From Dyadobacter sp. (GTDB taxonomy: Bacteria > Bacteroidota > Bacteroidia > Cytophagales > Spirosomataceae): a stretch of DNA of 64,000 nt. The stretch's first letter is position 1, and each line of letters opens with the position of its first letter. The stretch covers positions 401,013-465,012 of the forward strand of contig NZ_JAGIAS010000001.1 in assembly GCF_017744695.1 (NCBI RefSeq), given 5' to 3'. Under the pieces are notes generated by a model. That model had not been told where the DNA came from, searched no databases, and was given only the letters and a program-made list of their open reading frames with translations. Positions 25,800-35,211 of this stretch are shown in pieces. The position numbers and the translations under genes are program-made.

Positions 25800-26942
25800 A
25801 TGCAAGCTTTTCAGATCAATGTTTCACCAGAAATTATAGAGGATTTATATGCCCGCCTCGGCAACACGCGTTGGCCCGACAGCCTGCATCAGGCCGACTG
25901 GCAATTGGGGACAGACATTACTTACCTGAAAGAAATCACAGACTACTGGCAAAATACCTTCGATTGGCAAAAACAGCAGGAGAAGCTCAATGAGCTTCCG
26001 CATTTCACTACCGAAATTGATCGGATTAACATCCATTTTATTCATCAGAAGGGAACAGGCTCCAGGCCACTGCCGCTGTTGCTATGCCATGGCTGGCCGG
26101 ATTCATTTCTCCGGTTTCAAAAACTGATACCGCTTCTGACAGATCCGGCCGCAAACGGCGGCGATCCCAACGACGCTTTCGATGTCATTATTCCGAGTTT
26201 GCCGGGCTTTGGTTTCTCGGACAGGCCTGCCGAAAAGAAATCCTTCATTGCCTGGACCGCCGGCCTGCTGCATAAGCTGGTAACCGAAACGCTGGGCTAC
26301 GCATCGTACGCCGCCCATGGCGGAGATGTGGGTAGCGGCGTAGTCGAACGTCTTGGAATGGATGTGCACGGCTCGCTGGTCGGGATTCACCTGCTGGACA
26401 TTCCTTACTGGCATCTTTTCGCCATACAGCCCGATGATTTAGACACGCAGGAAAAGCAGTACCTCCAAGCAGGTCAAACCTGGCAGTTCACCGAAGGCGG
26501 CTACGCCATTGAACAATCCACCAAGCCGCAATCGCTGGCTTATGGCCTGAACGACTCGCCGGTGGGCCTGGCTGGCTGGATACTGGAAAAATTCCACCGT
26601 TGGAGTGACTGTAAAGGCCACCTTGAAAATAGTTTCACCAAAGACGAGCTACTCACCAACATTACCTTGTACTGGGTGACGCAGACCATCCGGTCGTCGT
26701 TCACACCCTACTTTGATGAGGATCAAACCCCGCCGCAAACGAACACAAAAATTAGCGTCCCAACCGGCGTAGCCATATTCCCAAAGGATATCATTCCTGC
26801 CCCCAGAAGTTTTGCCGAAAGATTTTATAATGTTGTCCGCTGGTCTGAAATGCCCAGAGGAGGGCACTTCTCGGCGTGGGAGGAACCTGAGCTGCTGGCT
26901 GCCGAACTTCGGGAGTTTTTCCGGCCATTACGAACGGAATGA
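25800..26942 (+). CDS. epoxide hydrolase-like alpha/beta hydrolase
   Basis: The 380-residue enzyme has an N-terminal epoxide-hydrolase domain (F-Q-I-N-V-S-P-E-I-I-E-D-L...W-P-D) and an alpha/beta hydrolase core. HGWPDS forms the oxyanion hole, H-G-G-D-V-G-S-G carries the nucleophile Asp, and G-G-H-F near the C-terminus the catalytic His. The two ring-opening Tyr residues are plausible but not certain. ATG 25800 is preferred over TTG 25770. It follows the GntR gene by about 100 bp and may be unrelated to the sugar operon. Confidence 0.88.
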   Translation: MQAFQINVSPEIIEDLYARLGNTRWPDSLHQADWQLGTDITYLKEITDYWQNTFDWQKQQEKLNELPHFTTEIDRINIHFIHQKGTGSRPLPLLLCHGWPDSFLRFQKLIPLLTDPAANGGDPNDAFDVIIPSLPGFGFSDRPAEKKSFIAWTAGLLHKLVTETLGYASYAAHGGDVGSGVVERLGMDVHGSLVGIHLLDIPYWHLFAIQPDDLDTQEKQYLQAGQTWQFTEGGYAIEQSTKPQSLAYGLNDSPVGLAGWILEKFHRWSDCKGHLENSFTKDELLTNITLYWVTQTIRSSFTPYFDEDQTPPQTNTKISVPTGVAIFPKDIIPAPRSFAERFYNVVRWSEMPRGGHFSAWEEPELLAAELREFFRPLRTE

Positions 26943-27083
26943 CGGCAAACACCAGCCCTCCTCTCATACCCAGGCATTGTCACTGCTACGGCCGTTCCGA
27001 TTAACTATTTTTATTCGTACGCAGAATCTTTTTAATTGCAACTTTGCGATTGAGGCGAGCATCCTTCATTGCCTGGTCAACAA

Positions 27084-28229
27084 ATGTATAGTTTACTCAT
27101 TAATGCAGCTACCGTCAGTTGCCTGCTCTTCTTGTCGATCCTGGCTGCGACTAAGAGGACCCAGAATATTCTTGGCTACCGTTTTCTGGCTGCACTTTTT
27201 ATCGGCCTATCCTTTGATTTCACAGACGAAGTACTTGCCGCTGTCGGAACCTATAACCGGTATCCCTGGCTGAGCGTGGCTTTTCAGCCGGTTTTGTTCA
27301 CATTCGCTCCCATTATCTATTGGGCTACCTTTTACCTGACTTCCGTTTCCCAGAAATGGTCGCCGGGGATCTTCTATCACTTTATTCCCTATGCGGTCAT
27401 CCTGCTGCTGTATTTCAAAAGTTACGTTTTCACAGATGCCGACCTGAAGTCCCTGAGCCAGGCGGCGGTTTCTGCCGAATACAATCCGGTTGATACTTTC
27501 CTGGTGGCTTTGTTCTTTATACAGGTCGCCATTTACATGTATTTCTCAATCCGCAAACTGGCGGAGCACCGAAAAACGTTGCCTTTGTTCGTGTCCAACC
27601 TACCCGACAATGATTATCACTGGCTTTCCAATATCATAGCGGGCATGTGCATTTTGTTTGCGGTGTCCTTCGCCGAGGCTTTTACGGACAGTGCACACCG
27701 GTCGGGGCTTTTCCCGTCCGTTTACCTGTTGGGATTTTATTATGTCGGCCTTCAGTTGGTCCGGCAGCGGGATGTTTTTTCTTTGCTGGAAGAACCACTT
27801 CCACAATGCCCGGATAGCGTTTCCGAGGACGAAGGTGTCGTTGTCCAAAAGAAAAAAACAATCAGCGACGAAAAGATCGCGCTCTACCATCAACGACTGT
27901 TAGCCGTAATGGAATCGGAAAAGCCCTATATGGACAGTGAAATTACCTTACCCAGGCTGGCGAAGATGATTTTGCTGAATACTTATCAGACCTCCTACCT
28001 CATCAACTCTCAATTCAACGAGAATTTTTACAATTTCATCCATCGGTACCGACTGGAAAATTGCAAAAGAATGCTTCTCGATAGTGAATTCGATCACTTG
28101 AGTATTCTCGACATTGCCTTCGAGTCGGGTTTTAATTCGAAAACCTCCTTCAATACGGCTTTCAAAAAGTACACCGGCTGCTCCCCGAGGGAATTTCGTG
28201 AGCGCGGCAGGCCTGCAAACGGCGCATGA
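27084..28229 (+). CDS. membrane-anchored AraC-family regulator
   Basis: The 381-residue protein has an N-terminal half with about seven hydrophobic segments (residues ~5-235), a charged linker, then a C-terminal AraC DNA-binding domain with two helix-turn-helices (L-A-K-M-I-L-L-N-T-Y-Q and I-L-D-I-A-F-E-S-G-F-N-S, ending C-S-P-R-E-F-R). This layout, a 7-TM sensor fused to AraC, is common in Bacteroidota. ATG 27084 is preferred over TTG 27069. It precedes the barrel and beta-lactamase-fold genes and may control them. Confidence 0.88.
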   Translation: MYSLLINAATVSCLLFLSILAATKRTQNILGYRFLAALFIGLSFDFTDEVLAAVGTYNRYPWLSVAFQPVLFTFAPIIYWATFYLTSVSQKWSPGIFYHFIPYAVILLLYFKSYVFTDADLKSLSQAAVSAEYNPVDTFLVALFFIQVAIYMYFSIRKLAEHRKTLPLFVSNLPDNDYHWLSNIIAGMCILFAVSFAEAFTDSAHRSGLFPSVYLLGFYYVGLQLVRQRDVFSLLEEPLPQCPDSVSEDEGVVVQKKKTISDEKIALYHQRLLAVMESEKPYMDSEITLPRLAKMILLNTYQTSYLINSQFNENFYNFIHRYRLENCKRMLLDSEFDHLSILDIAFESGFNSKTSFNTAFKKYTGCSPREFRERGRPANGA

Positions 28230-28299
28230 GGAAGTTCCGGTTTATCATACAGTTGATTACCAACAATTTAAATACAAAAGAAATACTTAAACCCGAACG

Positions 28300-28327
28300 T
28301 TTGCGGTTGGGCCGGCAGGTACCTTTG
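28300..28327 (+). promoter_or_regulatory. candidate promoter of the barrel-hydrolase pair
   Basis: TTTG (28300-28303) and an exact -7 box TACCTTTG (28320-28327) are separated by only 16 nt, shorter than the usual 19-21, so the -33 assignment is weak. The leader to the ATG at 28377 would be about 43 nt. Confidence 0.42.
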
Positions 28328-28376
28328 CCCGGTAAAATTATCCATCCAACCTCCAAACCAAGCCGGAGATTTCGCC

Positions 28377-29009
28377 ATGAAATGTATTTCTCTATGTACG
28401 CTCATTGTTACTTTTTTTCTTTTATGTCCGTGTGGTTATGCACAGACCAAACTGTCGGTCGGGGTACGGTTTCTGCCCTCGTCGACCATGTTCCGCTACG
28501 ATACCGGCGTTCCTATTGCCGATTTTCTCAAAATAGCGCCGCACTATTCAAGGATTCGAACGGCGCAGGGTGTGGGTGTAAACTATAACCCGGCAAGAAA
28601 GCTCCATGTCGGGGCCGATTTGCTTTATGCTTTTCAGGGCGGCGGCTTCGAGCAAAGGCGGGCCGATCTGGCCTACATCCATGTACCGTTATGGATCGGA
28701 TACAATACCGCACCTGAAAAAAAGCTGATTTTCACGGTCCAGTCGGGCATACAGCTTTCTTATCTGACCCATGCAAAACTCCAATATGAGAATGGCACTT
28801 CGGCCAACATTGCGCCGTACCTCCACAAAATGACTATGGGTATTCCATTTGCCATCGGGTTCAAATTCCGATTGACGCCTTCGTACTACCTGTCGACCCA
28901 GCTTTACCTTTCTTCCGATCTGAAATCACTTTCCAGGACCAATAAAGAATTTGGTGTATATAATTATGTATTTCCAGGCCTCAGAATCGCCTTAGACCGT
29001 AACATTTAA
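28377..29009 (+). CDS. outer-membrane beta-barrel protein
   Basis: This 210-residue protein has a signal peptide (MKCISLCTLI...GYAQ) and alternating amphipathic strands such as K-L-H-V-G-A-D-L-L-Y-A-F, H-V-P-L-W-I-G-Y and L-I-F-T-V-Q-S-G-I, the pattern of PorT/OMP_b-brl-type eight-strand barrels. The role is unknown; small barrels of this type serve as surface or secretion accessory proteins. It is 11 nt before the serine hydrolase gene and so probably co-transcribed. Confidence 0.75.
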   Translation: MKCISLCTLIVTFFLLCPCGYAQTKLSVGVRFLPSSTMFRYDTGVPIADFLKIAPHYSRIRTAQGVGVNYNPARKLHVGADLLYAFQGGGFEQRRADLAYIHVPLWIGYNTAPEKKLIFTVQSGIQLSYLTHAKLQYENGTSANIAPYLHKMTMGIPFAIGFKFRLTPSYYLSTQLYLSSDLKSLSRTNKEFGVYNYVFPGLRIALDRNI

Positions 29010-29020
29010 TAGCCATAGAA

Positions 29021-30139
29021 ATGAAAATGTCATTATTCCAATCCCCCCTTTCTTTCGTCATCCTTGCCGCATTGTTTTGTTCCTGTGAAAAGAAGGTACC
29101 GGAGCCTGCCACTGTCAGAGAAGCGGTCGACAACGCGGTTTATCCTTACATCGCCACAGGTGCGAACGTCGGCGTCATCGTCGGGGTTGTCCAAAACGGC
29201 AAACGGCAAATATTCAGCTATGGCGAAAAAGAGCCGGGCGGGCCGGAACAGATCGGACCGGCATCAGTTTTGGAAATAGCCTCCATTACAAAAACATTTA
29301 CCGCTATCGCGCTGGCAAACATGCATTTGCGCGGGGAGTTGAACCTGGACGACCCGATTGAAAAGTACCTTCCCCAGCAGGTAAAAATCCCGTCGTTCAA
29401 CGGAAAAAAGATTACCCTCCGCCACCTGGCAAACCATACCTCCGGGCTTCCCAGACTCCCTTCCGACATGGACGATGACGCTTACAATCCCTATGAAGGT
29501 TATACCGAGCAAAAGATGTACGAATTTGTCAATGGCTACACCCTGGACCGCGAGCCCGGGAGCAAGTTCGAATATTCCAATGTGGGATACGGTTTGCTCG
29601 GACAGATCCTGAGCCTTCACAACAAGTCGAACTACGAGGAAATGATCACCCGGAACGTGCTGAAACCCTTGGGTATGAATCACACCACCGTTTCATTCAC
29701 CGAAGCGCAGATGTCAAACCTGGTGAGCGGGCACCACGGAAACAAGCAGGTCGAGTCGTGGAGCAAGTACATGGCCAACATCTTTCAGGGCACGGGATCG
29801 CTGATTTCCAATCTGGAAGACATGCTGATTTTCCTGGAAGCGAATATGGCTTTGACGGACAATCCACTCAAAGAGGCCATCAGGCTCACCCACCAACGCA
29901 CTTTCACTTACGATGGCGATCATCAGGACGGCATTGGCCTGGGGTGGGCGCTGGTTGCATTTGACCAAAAGAACTACATTTGGAAAAACGGCGGCAATGG
30001 CGGCTATACTTCTTTTATAGGGTTTGATGAATCGTCCAAAACCGGCGTGGTAATCCTGCTAAACTCCTCGCTTAACCCCGATCCATTTCAGACACAAATG
30101 GGGTTTGAAATCCTGCGGGCGATAAATGGGAAGTTGTAG
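29021..30139 (+). CDS. beta-lactamase-fold serine hydrolase, lipoprotein
   Basis: A 372-residue class C beta-lactamase/penicillin-binding-protein-fold enzyme. The lipobox is A-L-F-C-S-C near residue 22. The catalytic S-x-x-K is S-I-T-K near residue 88, followed by the Y-x-N motif in E-Y-S-N-V-G-Y-G. The third motif is H/K-x-G-like: W-K-N-G-G-N-G-G. It may be an esterase, D-aminopeptidase or cell-wall enzyme; a beta-lactamase role is not shown. It is paired with the barrel gene. Confidence 0.88.
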   Translation: MKMSLFQSPLSFVILAALFCSCEKKVPEPATVREAVDNAVYPYIATGANVGVIVGVVQNGKRQIFSYGEKEPGGPEQIGPASVLEIASITKTFTAIALANMHLRGELNLDDPIEKYLPQQVKIPSFNGKKITLRHLANHTSGLPRLPSDMDDDAYNPYEGYTEQKMYEFVNGYTLDREPGSKFEYSNVGYGLLGQILSLHNKSNYEEMITRNVLKPLGMNHTTVSFTEAQMSNLVSGHHGNKQVESWSKYMANIFQGTGSLISNLEDMLIFLEANMALTDNPLKEAIRLTHQRTFTYDGDHQDGIGLGWALVAFDQKNYIWKNGGNGGYTSFIGFDESSKTGVVILLNSSLNPDPFQTQMGFEILRAINGKL

Positions 30140-30315
30140 TCTTGTATGAATGGGCCTCCCGATCGGGTCATTGAAAACCAGCGGATTCATAAATGCGTCG
30201 TTATCCCACCGATAGATTTAAAACATAGCGTTATGTATAAGTAATGTGAAACAAGGCTAACACACCAGTCGTAGCAGGAGGCCGGTTGCCTTCGCGCGGC
30301 CTGAATGCACGAAAA

Positions 30316-31011
30316 TCACCATTGCCCTATTCCCCGGGCGATCCCCTCCACGATTTGCCCTTGCTGAGCTAGTGGAACAACTTCCTGCATTTGAAGTTTG
30401 AGTTTAAGCTGGAAAACGTTTTCCACTTTAAGTTTTCTAAATATATTGGCTTTAATCGTGCTAATGGTGGACACTTTCCGGCATAGTTGGTTAGCGATCC
30501 ACTTGGTCCTCTTTCCTTCGCAAAAATACTCCGCAATCTGATGCTCATGGGCTGTAAGCGCAAGGGGCCGGGTAGTTTTAGATAGCTTTTTCGGGTCCTC
30601 CAGATCGAGCAATATCCATAATATGCTGGGGCTGATGTATTTCTTTCCCTCAGCAACGCGACGGATGCATTTTACGAATTCTTCCAACTCGCCTTCTTCG
30701 CAAAAGTAACCGCTTACCCCTGCATTCAGATTGGCAGTCACCACTTCGTACTCTACGGTGCCGGCAAAAACAACGATTTTGGAAGCCGGATAAAATTCGC
30801 GGGCGGCGAGAACATCGTTCCTATCTTCGCTCCCGACGGCCGAATCGGCCCTGGCTACGATCAGGTCGACCGTTTCGTGGCGGCAGTCATCGCCAGCAAA
30901 GGATTTGAGCGTCTCCGATTCAAGGATAGTGCTATCAGGAAGCCTTTGTTTCAGGAAAGCCACCAATCCGTAGCGATATATCGGCACTCTTTCAACAACA
31001 AGTATCGTCAT
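30316..31011 (-). CDS. LuxR-type pseudo-response regulator (degenerate receiver)
   Basis: The 231-residue protein is a receiver plus a LuxR/NarL helix-turn-helix (L-T-A-H-E-H-Q-I-A-E-Y-F-C-E-G-K, then W-I-A-N-Q-L, residues ~150-205). The receiver lacks phosphorylation residues: the acidic pair is E7-R8, the Asp57-like position is R54 (V-D-L-I-V-A-R), and the usual Lys is in G-Y-F-C-E-E. It is therefore probably phosphorylation-independent. It lies downstream of the surface-protein operon, separated from it by a strong stem-loop, and no kinase gene is next to it. Confidence 0.83.
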   Translation of the reverse strand: MTILVVERVPIYRYGLVAFLKQRLPDSTILESETLKSFAGDDCRHETVDLIVARADSAVGSEDRNDVLAAREFYPASKIVVFAGTVEYEVVTANLNAGVSGYFCEEGELEEFVKCIRRVAEGKKYISPSILWILLDLEDPKKLSKTTRPLALTAHEHQIAEYFCEGKRTKWIANQLCRKVSTISTIKANIFRKLKVENVFQLKLKLQMQEVVPLAQQGQIVEGIARGIGQW

Positions 31012-31066
31012 GCCCTATGGTTTATTAGTATGATGAAATCCATTCAAAAAGACGGCAGTCACTTCT

Positions 31067-31099
31067 TGGCATCTTTCCGGAAAATCCGGAAAGATGCCA
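31067..31099 (-). terminator. 15-bp stem-loop after the surface-protein operon
   Basis: TGGCATCTTTCCGGA (31067-31081) pairs perfectly with 31085-31099 across a 3-nt loop. It is 23 nt after the stop of the T9SS cargo gene on the minus strand. There is a T-run some 12 nt further on, so it is probably the operon terminator. Confidence 0.65.
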
Positions 31100-31121
31100 T
31101 AACTACCGGCGTTTAGGCATT

Positions 31122-32168
31122 TTATTTACTAACAATGATCTTCTGTGAAGTTTCGGTACCATTCGCCCGGGTGATGTTGACCACGTAAATCCCATTGGAA
31201 AAGTTCTTCATATTCAACTCGCCGGTCTGAGGGACCTCGCCATGATAGACCTTCATACCCCTGGTGTCGTAAATGTTAACCTCGGCCCCCGTCCCGGAAT
31301 CTTTGATAAAGAGCCTGTCAACTACCGGATTGGGATATACGTATGCGATTGATTCGCTCCCTTCCAGTCGCACATCGCGGATGGCACTGTATGCAAAAGT
31401 CAGGTCTTTGTCCACCATTTTCAGACGGTAGAGGTTCTGGCCGCCTGCCGGTGACTGGTGCGTAAAGTCATAATTGCGCAAAACTGTGCTCTCCCCATGT
31501 GATTTAACCATGCCGATTTTGGCCCAGTTTTTCCCGTTTGTGCTGTGCTGCACTTCGAAATAATCGCTATTGGTCTCCTCGGTAGTGGCCCACCTCAGCA
31601 TTACCACGCCTCCTTCTTTGGCCGCATTAAACGAAACCAAAGTCACAGGCAGGTTAAGGTCTGCACGGGTGTATATCGACGCAGCGTCATCATTAGACTC
31701 GCTTGCCAGCAAGTCGCCGGGAGGATTAAGGTTAGCCAAAAATCCGACCGTAAGATCGGTAGTTACCTTCGTTGTAGGCAGATTTTCCAATGTGATCGGA
31801 TAAATGACATCCGCAGTCATCAATACATCCTTTGAAAATCCCGTATACGAATTGGTCGCAGCATTATAGGTCCAGTTAAACATATCCCCACCGGCACCGG
31901 AAGGTATCAGCGACGTGCTGCCCTGTAAATCACTGAGCGATATAGTAACCGAGGCAAAGCTGCTACCCAGGTCATCGCTGCTTAGCTGTTGGTCCAGGAT
32001 TTCTGCCGTGATGTTAAAAGTGATCGTAACCTTTCCCGGAAAAAGGGCAGGTGCCGGGGTGATATTCGGCGAAGTCAGGTTCATGTCAATGGCCTGAGCA
32101 CTGGCTTCGAACGTTCCGAAAGCCAGTAGCAATGCAAATAAGGAAAATGCGTAATTCTTCATGGTCAT
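31122..32168 (-). CDS. T9SS cargo protein with type A sorting domain
   Basis: The 348-residue exported protein has a signal peptide (MKNYAFSLFALLLAFG...AQA). An Ig-like middle (residues ~30-160) is followed by a fibronectin-like stem (residues ~180-270, W-A-T-T-E-E-T-N-S-D-Y-F-E-V-Q) and a C-terminal T9SS type A domain: Y-V-Y-P-N-P-V-V-D-R, I-Y-D-T-R-G, G-I-Y-V-V-N-I, ending K-I-I-V-S-K. It should be secreted and anchored on the surface. It is the last gene of the six-gene operon, 11 nt after the secreted protein. An in-frame ATG two codons in (32162) is an equal start. Confidence 0.88.
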   Translation of the reverse strand: MTMKNYAFSLFALLLAFGTFEASAQAIDMNLTSPNITPAPALFPGKVTITFNITAEILDQQLSSDDLGSSFASVTISLSDLQGSTSLIPSGAGGDMFNWTYNAATNSYTGFSKDVLMTADVIYPITLENLPTTKVTTDLTVGFLANLNPPGDLLASESNDDAASIYTRADLNLPVTLVSFNAAKEGGVVMLRWATTEETNSDYFEVQHSTNGKNWAKIGMVKSHGESTVLRNYDFTHQSPAGGQNLYRLKMVDKDLTFAYSAIRDVRLEGSESIAYVYPNPVVDRLFIKDSGTGAEVNIYDTRGMKVYHGEVPQTGELNMKNFSNGIYVVNITRANGTETSQKIIVSK

Positions 32169-32179
32169 AGCTTGTTTGA

Positions 32180-33442
32180 TTAGTTAGCGAAATATTCAAT
32201 CTGTTCTGCATCCTGGTTATTGAGCAGGTTTACCTCCCCTCCTCCCGCACCGTTCGGGATATTGACGGGTAGCGAGAAGGTCCCGTTGGTAGCGCCGGGA
32301 GTCAGTGTTACGTAAAAAGCGAGCCTGCGCTGGCTGCTTTTGGGAATGACAGTCGTGGTGGTAAAAATGTAGTAGCTGGCATCCTGGGTTGAAGTCCAGA
32401 TGCTGTTCTGTACGGAAATGTTACCATTGGCCGGGGCCGTCGCCTGGGTCTGGTTCCAGACAAAATTGGAAAGCAATGGGTTCTTGGGGATCCTGACCGT
32501 GATAGGCCCGCCGTTGGTTGCAGTAACAGCCCCCACCTCCACCGCCGACAACACCACTTCCAATACCTGCGTACCATGGACAATGGCAGGGATTACGGAA
32601 ATGCGGGGTGAAAGATCCGGCCCCATGCCCGCCAGCGTGTAGGCAATATAAGTATTGGGTGCAATGGAAGCCGTGGTGGTAATAGACCCGTCGGTAATGG
32701 TACTAGCCCCTCCCAAAATCGAGGTAGCATCAACAGTCGACGGGATCCTTACCCAGTCAGACCCATTCCACCCCACGATTGTCAGCGAAGACAAAACGCT
32801 TCCTGTGAGCGCGGTAACGTTACTTGTCGCATCCCACGTCAACGTGATTTTGGTAGCATTCGCGCCATCGATATCCCAGTATTCCACATTGCTTACCGCC
32901 TTGATACCAGGCCCCCGGGTTGTCATGCCGATCGGGAAAGGCCCGCCATTGGGAAGGGCCGGATAGTTTCCGCCTGTGAAAAGATTGCTGGTGACGGCAG
33001 TGGCGGGGTTTGCGAAAAAATATGCCCCCATTGTCCCGTCCACCGAAGCAGCAAACTGCCCCAGGTGGCCATTGTCGCCCACCGGAAATATAAATTGCCC
33101 CGCGCCATACTTGCGTACGTACCCGTCCACATAACCCGCGTCGGATGCGCCAGTGGAAGTCAGGTTATCCCCCGAAAAATTGAGGATCCCGAAATTCCCC
33201 GTCGCCCGCTCGGTCAGGATTACGCCCGGTTGCGCGCCGCTGCCGCCGGCCACGAAATCATGGTTACCGAAAAAGGTCATTTGTGCCCCACCGAAAATCG
33301 TGGTGTTGCCCTGGCTGCCTTCCTGGGCCTGCGACTGATAGACCAGACCGAACAAGGCGATTAATATCATCAACCAGACCTTGTCCCATTTCCGGGACAT
33401 GGATGGTCTGCAGTATAGTTTGTTTGTAGTTTTGTTCATCAT
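32180..33442 (-). CDS. secreted protein of unknown function
   Basis: The 420-residue protein has a long N-terminal region ending in a signal-type hydrophobic segment (V-W-L-M-I-L-I-A-L-F-G-L-V-Y-Q-S-Q-A-Q). The mature part is rich in Gly, Thr and Asn with beta patterning, e.g. G-N-H-D-F-V-A-G-G, F-P-V-G-D-N-G-H-L and W-N-G-S-D-W-V-R. No catalytic motif and no T9SS sorting domain is seen. It is 11 nt upstream of the T9SS cargo gene and likely partners with it. I do not recognise a family. Two neighbouring ATGs (33442, 33439) are possible starts. Confidence 0.75.
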   Translation of the reverse strand: MMNKTTNKLYCRPSMSRKWDKVWLMILIALFGLVYQSQAQEGSQGNTTIFGGAQMTFFGNHDFVAGGSGAQPGVILTERATGNFGILNFSGDNLTSTGASDAGYVDGYVRKYGAGQFIFPVGDNGHLGQFAASVDGTMGAYFFANPATAVTSNLFTGGNYPALPNGGPFPIGMTTRGPGIKAVSNVEYWDIDGANATKITLTWDATSNVTALTGSVLSSLTIVGWNGSDWVRIPSTVDATSILGGASTITDGSITTTASIAPNTYIAYTLAGMGPDLSPRISVIPAIVHGTQVLEVVLSAVEVGAVTATNGGPITVRIPKNPLLSNFVWNQTQATAPANGNISVQNSIWTSTQDASYYIFTTTTVIPKSSQRRLAFYVTLTPGATNGTFSLPVNIPNGAGGGEVNLLNNQDAEQIEYFAN

Positions 33443-33555
33443 GTTTTTGGTTTTGTGTGAATCCGATATCCGGCCTTCCGCGAAGAATGCGCATTGCCGG
33501 AACCTGAAGTGATTGTTTTCAGATCAAACAGCTTCCTGGCTTGATAATCCGTACA

Positions 33556-34269
33556 TTAATATGCGAGCTTGACAATGGTAAGGAACCCATTCTGCACGTT
33601 GATGTTTTGGGCTCCTCCGGTCAGTGGATTGCTTGTGACATATAAATCAACCACAGCACCGGCATCCAGATGGGCCTCCCAAAACTCGGACAATACCGGC
33701 CCCACCAGGTTATTGATCCCGTCATACTTATTCAATACCTGAAAGGGCCATAAATACACGGCCCCAACCGTAACTTGTGGAGGCGCTAGCGTACCGGTCA
33801 GGGCTGCACCGGTAAAAATCCGGTAATTTCCACTCTCCTGGATAACGTACTGCTTGGTCGCGGCATTCCACCCTGTCAGTGAACCAGACTGAACATCAAG
33901 GGGAATGCGATCTTTTAGTGCATTGAATACATTGTTAAATGTGGTAACCGTATATACCCCCGACTGCCGTCCGACAAAAACGGTCTGATCGAGTTTCAAA
34001 GTGCCCGGCGTTTTCCAGCTTGCTCCTCCAACGGCGTCAGAAGTCAGTATTTTGTCTGCGCCCTCCGTTCCGTCCTTAATGGTCAACTGGCCGGTTGTTT
34101 TATCGACTTTTACTTTACGGCCGGTCGTTGCAGCTTCCACCTCCAGGTTGCTTGCCGGCTCGATCGTCGTCGGATTCGTTCCGATCTTGACCTGGGCAAA
34201 GGAAAACGTAGCACTCAACATCAGCGCCGAAACCAGTATTCTACGTATTCTGGTAAGTAGAATTTTCAT
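33556..34269 (-). CDS. tail-fibre-like surface protein, N-terminal-module family
   Basis: This 237-residue protein has a signal peptide and then Q-V-K-I-G-T-N-P-T-T-I-E-P-A-S-N-L-E-V-E, the collar-like N-terminal module shared by its three upstream neighbours. The C-terminal part has beta-rich Y-T-V-T-T-F and Y-R-I-F-T-G-A-A-L repeats. It lacks the chaperone domain of the first gene. Function is unknown; surface adhesion is a guess from the family shape. ATG 34269 is chosen over TTG 34293. Confidence 0.72.
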   Translation of the reverse strand: MKILLTRIRRILVSALMLSATFSFAQVKIGTNPTTIEPASNLEVEAATTGRKVKVDKTTGQLTIKDGTEGADKILTSDAVGGASWKTPGTLKLDQTVFVGRQSGVYTVTTFNNVFNALKDRIPLDVQSGSLTGWNAATKQYVIQESGNYRIFTGAALTGTLAPPQVTVGAVYLWPFQVLNKYDGINNLVGPVLSEFWEAHLDAGAVVDLYVTSNPLTGGAQNINVQNGFLTIVKLAY

Positions 34270-34319
34270 AGACGAATTATTTAGATTGAACAATTAGAAA
34301 ACCTAATCTTACAGCGGCA

Positions 34320-35159
34320 TCACTGACTTACGGAAACAACCAAACGTTCCCTATCCGGAGTACCTCCACCGCATCCCACCAGGGCAGATGCCCCCATACC
34401 AAATTGGGCAACCGTTCCGCCATTCACCCAGGGAGCCAGGTAGACTCTCACCTGATAAGGAACAGCCCTTACCGGAAGGTTTTTCAAAACACTTTTATAG
34501 TTGAAGCTATTCCCGACACATCCAGTCCCCACTTCCGTATAATAGAACCCATCAATCGATTCAAATACGCCAGGCGTCGTCTTGTCTATGGCTAAAAAGA
34601 AATTATAGGCAACCGGTGTCGAGTTGTTGGTCACGTTTGAATAACCGGTAAAGTCGACAACCACGTCGTTCGCACCGTTTCTTATCGCAAAATTCCCTCC
34701 CAAGTTCAGGTAAGTCGCGCAAGAAAGCGCGTTGCAATATCCCGCGCTGACAGCGTAAGGCAGCGTGACCACAACGCCCGCAGATTGCTGAAAAGTGGTG
34801 ATGACAGTCGACTTTGTAACTGTCGCCAGTGCTACCCAACCGGTGCCATCCCAATAATACTCGCCTATCTTCGCCTCCAATGTGGGATAAGCGGTGTTAG
34901 TCGACACAATGGACGCATTGGTGTTGTACACGTGCATCCCGGCAGCAGGCGTACCCAGCAACCCCCAGACGGTTGTATTAGTCAAACCGATACGGGGCAT
35001 CAGCAATCCCTTGTTCGCACTTTCCAATTCCAGCACCGATCCGGGGTTAATCGTGGTAGGATTGTCGCCGATTTTCACCTGGGCAAAGGAGGCAGTCGCG
35101 CTCAGCACCACCAAGGACGCAATAAGCAGCCGCCACACCGTCGTGTGTAAAATTTTCAT
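34320..35159 (-). CDS. tail-fibre-like surface protein, conserved N-terminal module with variable C-terminus
   Basis: The 279-residue protein has a signal peptide (MKILHTTVWRLLIASL...FAQ) and the ~85-residue module V-K-I-G-D-N-P-T-T-I-N-P-G ... Y-Y-W-D-G-T-G-W-V-A-L. This module is almost the same as in the next upstream gene, while the C-terminal ~160 residues are unrelated in sequence. The C-terminus is Cys- and Gly-rich (A-L-V-G-C-G-G-G). ATG 35159 follows 52 nt after the upstream stop; an upstream in-frame extension is not needed. It likely forms a trimeric-type fibre tip (inference). Confidence 0.75.
   Translation of the reverse strand: MKILHTTVWRLLIASLVVLSATASFAQVKIGDNPTTINPGSVLELESANKGLLMPRIGLTNTTVWGLLGTPAAGMHVYNTNASIVSTNTAYPTLEAKIGEYYWDGTGWVALATVTKSTVITTFQQSAGVVVTLPYAVSAGYCNALSCATYLNLGGNFAIRNGANDVVVDFTGYSNVTNNSTPVAYNFFLAIDKTTPGVFESIDGFYYTEVGTGCVGNSFNYKSVLKNLPVRAVPYQVRVYLAPWVNGGTVAQFGMGASALVGCGGGTPDRERLVVSVSQ
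34827..35081 (-). repeat. 255-bp coding repeat, copy 2
   Basis: Encodes the N-terminal module of the 34320-35159 gene. It aligns without gaps to 35641-35895, with about 12 amino-acid differences in 85. The flanking C-terminal coding parts do not align. Confidence 0.75.
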
Positions 35160-35211
35160 AGGTAATAAATGATTTGGTTTGATTATTTGCTTTCGGCTGT
35201 ACAGACAGGTA

